IMG/VR virus record: IMGVR_UViG_3300031963_000512
Location: 1 to 34,617 of that record
Source: a virus
Reading direction: 5' to 3' (one strand)
Length of the DNA: 34,617 nucleotides
Shown: piece by piece, positions 30,728 to 34,617 of the stretch
How positions within the stretch are numbered: position 1 is the stretch's first letter
Layout of the letters: each line of letters starts with the position of its first letter
Made by a program: the position numbers and the translations under genes
The notes under the pieces: model-generated
Database searches by the model: none
The model's input: the letters and a program-made list of their open reading frames with translations, nothing else
Told to the model about the DNA's origin: nothing

Positions 30728-32098
30728 TTAACGAAGATTTAACGGATCGTTATTAGCCCCGCCTTGCTGACCTGCTCCTAACTCGCTTTCAATATCTTCT
30801 GGATTGACGCCACTTCTCGTCAACTTGCCATATAGCGCGTTGTACTGGCTCTCAATATTCATTTTATTTTTATTGTCCGCAGGAAGGTACGTCATCAGTT
30901 TTAACTGAGCGCCCAGATCCTTCAACTTCTGCATATCTGCAGGATTGGGTTTTGCGCCAGCACGAATGTTCGCCGTGGCAATTGACTTGTCAATCGCGTC
31001 ATACCGGGTCTTGACCTTAATATACTCAGGTGAACCGGGGTCTAGTTTAGAAAGCTGCGCTGACAAATCTGCCAAAACTTTTTCACGCCCGGTCGGATTC
31101 TTCTGAACCTGCGCGACCATAAGCTGAGTATCGCGAGAATACTTATTGTCTGCCTCCTTGACCTTAGCTTCAAGCGCATCTTTACGCGCCGACGCAGCAC
31201 TTTCAGCGGCCTTCGCACGGAGGGCTTCAGCTTCTTTGAGTCGGCCAGCCTTCTCAGCCTCACGAGCCTGCTCCAGCAGAATCTCAGTGGTCTTGGCCTC
31301 GCGGATAGCCTGTCGGGCTTTCTCTGCCGTCGCACGCTTACGCGAAGCTTTGCCCTTCTGGGCCTTGGCAAGTGAAGTCAGTAGCGTAGCGCCGCTTTTA
31401 GAAGCTTGATCAGCAACATCGCCCCAGTACTCATCTTCATCGTAGCCAGCCTCTTCAGCCGCTACGGTCTCAGCACGCTTCTTGTCTTCTTCCAACAAGT
31501 CTTCGCGCAATTCAAACGACTGACCAAACTCGCCCAAACCCTGCTCACGAGCCAAAGTTTCACGGCGAGCCATCTCTTGCTGGACGAATCTTGGGTCTTG
31601 CAGTTGCTTGTTGTAGAACTCCGCCATTTCGTCATAGGTCTTGAACTGCGGAACAGGGCCGCCGTAAAGCTCCGGGGTAAAGCCCTGATTCTGTGCGGGC
31701 TGAGTCTGTGCTCCACCGCCCTGTTGGAAAGCCACGATGCCGCCACCAGCGAATGACGGGTTCTCCATCGATCCAGCATTCATACCACCAAGGCCCATCG
31801 ACATCGGGTCGCGCATTAGTCCGCCGCCAGCAGCTTGTCTAATTCCTTCATCCTGCGGGGCCTGATTAAGCATCGCCATGTTTTCACGGATGCTGCCGCC
31901 TTCAGGGGGACGACGCGAGGGCTGCTTTAAACGCTGGAACTGCATCATCATTGCGTACAGATCGGTAAGCGGAGCAATGCCATCCATCGCCAAACTTTTG
32001 ACGTAGGCAATCGCTTGTTCTGCGGGCATACCTTTAGCCATCGCGTTCTGCAACGACTGCATCATGGCCTGCCCTGTGGTGCTTACCGGTCCAATCAT
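30728..32098 (-). CDS. Virion-associated low-complexity protein, 456 aa
   Basis: The first 130 residues hold Gly/Met-rich segments (GGGLMRDPMSMGLGGMNAGS, SFAGGGIVAFQQGGG), a hallmark of virion proteins of uncultured aquatic phages. Residues 225-340 form a long Ala/Arg/Glu coiled coil (RATAEKARQAIREAKTTEIL, EQAREAEKAGRLKEAEALRA). The end is helical and rich in Asn and Gly. A GGGGAAATAAACC leader precedes the ATG at 32098. It lies between the giant protein and another structural gene, so it may be an internal or tail-tube-associated protein. No enzyme motif is seen. Confidence 0.75.
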   Translation of the reverse strand: MIGPVSTTGQAMMQSLQNAMAKGMPAEQAIAYVKSLAMDGIAPLTDLYAMMMQFQRLKQPSRRPPEGGSIRENMAMLNQAPQDEGIRQAAGGGLMRDPMSMGLGGMNAGSMENPSFAGGGIVAFQQGGGAQTQPAQNQGFTPELYGGPVPQFKTYDEMAEFYNKQLQDPRFVQQEMARRETLAREQGLGEFGQSFELREDLLEEDKKRAETVAAEEAGYDEDEYWGDVADQASKSGATLLTSLAKAQKGKASRKRATAEKARQAIREAKTTEILLEQAREAEKAGRLKEAEALRAKAAESAASARKDALEAKVKEADNKYSRDTQLMVAQVQKNPTGREKVLADLSAQLSKLDPGSPEYIKVKTRYDAIDKSIATANIRAGAKPNPADMQKLKDLGAQLKLMTYLPADNKNKMNIESQYNALYGKLTRSGVNPEDIESELGAGQQGGANNDPLNLR

Positions 32099-32101
32099 GG
32101 T

Positions 32102-33157
32102 TTATTTCCCCAATCCGCCAAACAGTCCACCTAACCCGCCCGTTATACCCGTCAGCATACCAATCGTACTGGGCGGGGCCGAGTACGTGCTAATCGTTTT
32201 ATCACCAGTCGGGATGCCGCGCAGCAAGTTCGACATGAACTCCAACTGCTTGTACGGGTACGTCATCTCGTCGATGAAGCGTTGATAGTCAGACGACAAC
32301 TCCGCCTGCTTCTGTGCCTGCTGCTGAGCGCCTGCGCCCAACTGCTGCTGGAGGATGCCTGACTGTTGCTGGAACTGCTGCTGACCCAACTGACCCAACT
32401 GACCGGCTGCGGCCAACTGCTGCTGAAGCCCCTGCAGACCAAGACCTGCACCGAACTGACGAGACTGCTCACCTAATTGCGTGCCAGCCAGACCGTACTG
32501 AGCGCGAAGCTGAGCATCTTGGGCTGCCTGCTGAACCGCCTGCTGATACGCGTTTTGAAGTCCGGTTGCCTGAATGGTCTGCAACTGCTCATTTAAACCA
32601 CGCTGCCCTTCGGCGCGAACCAACGCCTCACGCGTACCGCCTTTCGCTCCAGCACGAGCAGCAGCCGCAGCGACGCCCGGAAGTTGCCGTCCATAGTCCG
32701 CGATTGCCTGTTTCTTTTGCTGCTCAACTACGCCCTGCATGTAGGGCGACATGTAAGGACTAAGTCCTTCCGGCTGAGTAAACGGAGACTGGTAATACTC
32801 CCTACGGCTTGAAAGCGGGCGGTACCGCGCTAAGTCTTGTGCCTGCAAAGCAGCCAGACCGGTGAAGCCTGTAGCCTGCGAGGTCTGCGGCGCAACCTGC
32901 ATCCGCGAGATATCAGAAATAGCCTGCTTCTGAAGAGGGCTTTCCCCTGCGACAAGCTCACCAGCGTAAGGCTGAAACCCTGTCTCAAGAATCGGATTGC
33001 CCGCCGAATCTTTCATCGGCTGCCCCGTTGCAGGATCGATCCGCTGTTTCGGGAATGTCAGCGCAGCACCAAATCCCAACATCCGCTGGGAAAGTTCTTT
33101 TGCCCAAGACGGGATCGTAGTGCTGATTGTTTCAGTCGAAGTAGGTGCTGTTGACAT
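32102..33157 (-). CDS. Virion-associated Gln/Ala-rich protein, 351 aa
   Basis: The middle (residues 170-290) is extremely rich in Gln, Ala, Leu and Gly (GLQGLQQQLAAAGQLGQLGQ). A short conserved-looking end (YQRFIDEMTYPYKQLEFMSN, LLRG) and a Gly-rich tail (GGLGGLFGGLGK) follow. The N-terminus (SWAKELSQRMLGFGAALTFP) resembles a small domain seen in related phage structural proteins. A CGGAG site precedes the ATG. Such proteins often sit inside the capsid with the ejected proteins. The function is inferred from context only. Confidence 0.72.
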   Translation of the reverse strand: MSTAPTSTETISTTIPSWAKELSQRMLGFGAALTFPKQRIDPATGQPMKDSAGNPILETGFQPYAGELVAGESPLQKQAISDISRMQVAPQTSQATGFTGLAALQAQDLARYRPLSSRREYYQSPFTQPEGLSPYMSPYMQGVVEQQKKQAIADYGRQLPGVAAAAARAGAKGGTREALVRAEGQRGLNEQLQTIQATGLQNAYQQAVQQAAQDAQLRAQYGLAGTQLGEQSRQFGAGLGLQGLQQQLAAAGQLGQLGQQQFQQQSGILQQQLGAGAQQQAQKQAELSSDYQRFIDEMTYPYKQLEFMSNLLRGIPTGDKTISTYSAPPSTIGMLTGITGGLGGLFGGLGK

Positions 33158-33168
33158 GCCAGTCTCCG

Positions 33169-34617
33169 TTAGATACGCGGCAGGTATTTGTCAGGATTCA
33201 CGCGAGGGGCCTGCTTACTCTTACCCGTCCGTGCACGGCGAATCTGTTCCATCATCTTGTACAACTTCTTGGCTCCTGCTTCAGTCGAGCCGTTACCAAG
33301 GTGCGATACCACATCGGCAGGAATGACGAACTCGCCGTCAGCTAGTGCAGCACGCTGAACACCTTTCCCGCGAATAACAGCAGGAATATCGTCCGACATA
33401 CCGTCCCCTGCACCACGCAGGAGCTTACCACCAGCGCGATATTCCGGCATCTGCGCCATACCACCAGAGGCAAAGCCAAAGTTGTATCCGTCCATCGGAT
33501 TCACGGCTCCGCCAAGACTGGGGTCACGGGTCAGGGAGGCGATACCACCAGCCTGATACTTTTTCTTTTTGATCTTACCTTTCTTCACATAGCCTCCTGC
33601 TGCGCCTTTTTCATCAGGGGGTCTACCGCAGCCATACTCAGGATGTCTTGGATAAGGTCCACGCGGACCCCAGCAAATGTCTTCTTCTTCCACGGTGACA
33701 GTCGGGCACTTGTCTCCAATTGCTACAACCGATCCGCCCGGACAAACTTTATAGAAAGGTTGGCCGCCATCGCCACCGCCGCCATCTCCACCATCTCCAC
33801 CATCTCCGCCATCTCCGCCATCGCCACCATCGCGGTCTTGTTCATCAACGTAGGACTGCAGGATGCATCCACCCGTATAACCGCCCTGTGCAATTTCAGG
33901 TTGGTACCCAGCAGGGCACGTACCGTCCGGCTTTTTTGGTACGCGAGTTGGAGTTGAAGTCATGTCCGGCATTTTTCCGCAGAAACTGCGCGTTTTACCT
34001 GCGTCTGGACCAGCTTCAATTTTGACGGAACCCTGCCGTGAATATCCTTCTGGGCAAGTTTCTCGTTCGCCTATCTCAATAATTTCCATCTCTTCGGGTA
34101 CGCAGCCTTCGCCCGTGGGGCCTTCTTTAAACCCCTTACCACAATTAGGTATGCCCTTTATCGGCGGTGGCGGCGACGGAGGCATACTTGTGCCCGGCCA
34201 GCCCGGAGTCGGGTCGCCAATTGTCGGATCAAAGTACTTAACGCAACCCAACTTGAACGGGTCAAAGTACCAGCCCGGCGGACAGAAACCTTGTCGCGGG
34301 TAAGGAATACAAATGTTAGTCGCTGCGTTGCGATACCACCCGCTCGGACACTCACCCGTCTTCGGATCAGGCGTAGGATCAGGCGGCTGAGTCTCAACAG
34401 GAGGCTCAAAAGAAACCGGCGGGAACGGTGTTCTAGGCGGCTCCCGAGTCTCAGGCGGCGGTGAGCATTCACCGTTTTCGTCAAAGTCATACCCCGGCGG
34501 ATAACCAAGGTCTTGGCAAGTAAAGGGTCCTACAGAAGGCGTAGGAGTGGGCGGAGACGGGGTCTCAGGGGGAGCAACACACTCGCCCTTTTCGTTGAAG
34601 TCATAGCCCGGAGGATA
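33169..34617 (-). CDS. Partial Pro/Cys-rich modular virion protein (C-terminal 482 aa)
   Basis: The frame is open from the right window edge to TAA at 33169-33171, so the start lies outside. Visible from the edge inward are repeated Cys-Pro modules: YPPGYDFNEKGEC, YPPGYDFDENGEC, CPSGWYRNAATNIC, CPPGWYFDPF, CPEGYSRQG and CPAGYQPE, joined by Pro/Thr-rich linkers (PPETPSPPTPTPS). Then comes a Gly-Gly-Asp tract (33781-33834), and a C-terminal domain (GKGVQRAALADGEFVIPADV, VSHLGNGSTEAGAKKLYKMM) that recurs at the end of phage structural proteins. The modules look like small adhesion or EGF-like units, suggesting a surface or receptor-binding role. The many PP and TP pairs make it a candidate for proline modification. 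Confidence 0.78.
   Translation of the reverse strand, partial: YPPGYDFNEKGECVAPPETPSPPTPTPSVGPFTCQDLGYPPGYDFDENGECSPPPETREPPRTPFPPVSFEPPVETQPPDPTPDPKTGECPSGWYRNAATNICIPYPRQGFCPPGWYFDPFKLGCVKYFDPTIGDPTPGWPGTSMPPSPPPPIKGIPNCGKGFKEGPTGEGCVPEEMEIIEIGERETCPEGYSRQGSVKIEAGPDAGKTRSFCGKMPDMTSTPTRVPKKPDGTCPAGYQPEIAQGGYTGGCILQSYVDEQDRDGGDGGDGGDGGDGGDGGGGDGGQPFYKVCPGGSVVAIGDKCPTVTVEEEDICWGPRGPYPRHPEYGCGRPPDEKGAAGGYVKKGKIKKKKYQAGGIASLTRDPSLGGAVNPMDGYNFGFASGGMAQMPEYRAGGKLLRGAGDGMSDDIPAVIRGKGVQRAALADGEFVIPADVVSHLGNGSTEAGAKKLYKMMEQIRRARTGKSKQAPRVNPDKYLPRI
33781..33834 (-). repeat. Six 9-bp tandem repeats coding Gly-Gly-Asp
   Basis: Six near-identical 9-bp units (CCATCTCCR on the plus strand) encode a run of Asp-Gly-Gly triplets in the partial Pro/Cys-rich gene. 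The tract is prone to slippage and may change length; in the protein it would be a flexible acidic linker. Confidence 0.8.
34465..34617 (-). repeat. Two 39-bp imperfect repeats coding Cys-Pro modules
   Basis: The segments 34465-34503 and 34579-34617 match over most of their 39 bp and lie 114 bp apart. They code YPPGYDFDENGEC and YPPGYDFNEKGEC modules. More copies may lie beyond the window edge. Confidence 0.7.

Larger units (their letters stand above)
367..34131. repeat. Dispersed TTTAAA hexamers (40 sites)
   Basis: I count 40 TTTAAA sites by eye. For a sequence of near-balanced composition about 6-7 would be expected, and the control palindrome AAATTT occurs only about eight times. Thirty-five sites lie in the rightward half (1-24334), five in the leftward virion genes. 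In genes they make Phe-Lys, Leu-Asn or Leu-Lys with codons TTT, TTA and AAA, where neighbours often use TTC, CTG or AAG. Confidence 0.6.

Noticed and set aside
33781-33834. CRISPR-like repeats
   Set aside because: Short 9-bp coding repeats without spacers; the octamers at 1484-1906 also lack the regular repeat-spacer plan.
1-34617. tRNA genes and integration sites
   Set aside because: I looked for T-loop-like motifs with a matching acceptor stem and saw none, and found no integrase; reading by eye cannot exclude an unusual tRNA.

Overview
The window looks like a piece of a double-stranded DNA tailed bacteriophage (or a prophage or metagenomic phage contig) with roughly balanced base composition. 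The evidence is a dense run of small overlapping genes, a compact replication module (family A DNA polymerase, SNF2-like helicase, primase-helicase fusion, Cas4/RecB-like nuclease), and a block of very large virion-type genes on the opposite strand. The E. coli-like promoter at 375-402 and the proteobacterial-type RNA polymerase alpha C-terminal domain suggest a proteobacterial host; that is inference. No terminase, portal, capsid, integrase, tRNA or CRISPR array is visible.

Layout. 1-1320: a partial gene end, small genes and a GP88-like protein, separated by hairpin terminators and a sigma70-type promoter. 1321-2016: about 700 bp without a gene, with ten copies of an octamer, a long inverted repeat and an AT-rich tract; it is the best candidate replication origin or master control region. 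2017-7472: rightward accessory genes, many joined by ATGA overlaps, including a SprT-like metallopeptidase, two DpnD/PcfM-like proteins, a VRR-NUC nuclease, an HTH-DUF3310 fusion and a stand-alone alpha-CTD. 7469-15144: a modification cassette with a methyltransferase-like protein, a TPR/GT-B/GT-A fusion, a second glycosyltransferase, a 2OG-Fe(II) prolyl-hydroxylase-like oxygenase, a sulfotransferase and a GT60-type GlcNAc-transferase. 15141-24338: replication genes. 24335-34617: leftward virion genes, namely a 2127-residue polyvalent protein, two low-complexity virion proteins and the C-terminal part of a proline- and cysteine-rich modular protein that runs off the window.

The most interesting idea is a phage-encoded hydroxyproline glycosylation route. 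A prolyl-hydroxylase-like enzyme and a homologue of Skp1-hydroxyproline GlcNAc-transferase lie in one gene run with other glycosyltransferases and a sulfotransferase, and a proline-rich virion protein could be the substrate. Other signals are the alpha-CTD with every key DNA-contact residue kept, the octamer array with its hairpin, and a strong excess of the palindrome TTTAAA, which I count 40 times against about 7 expected.
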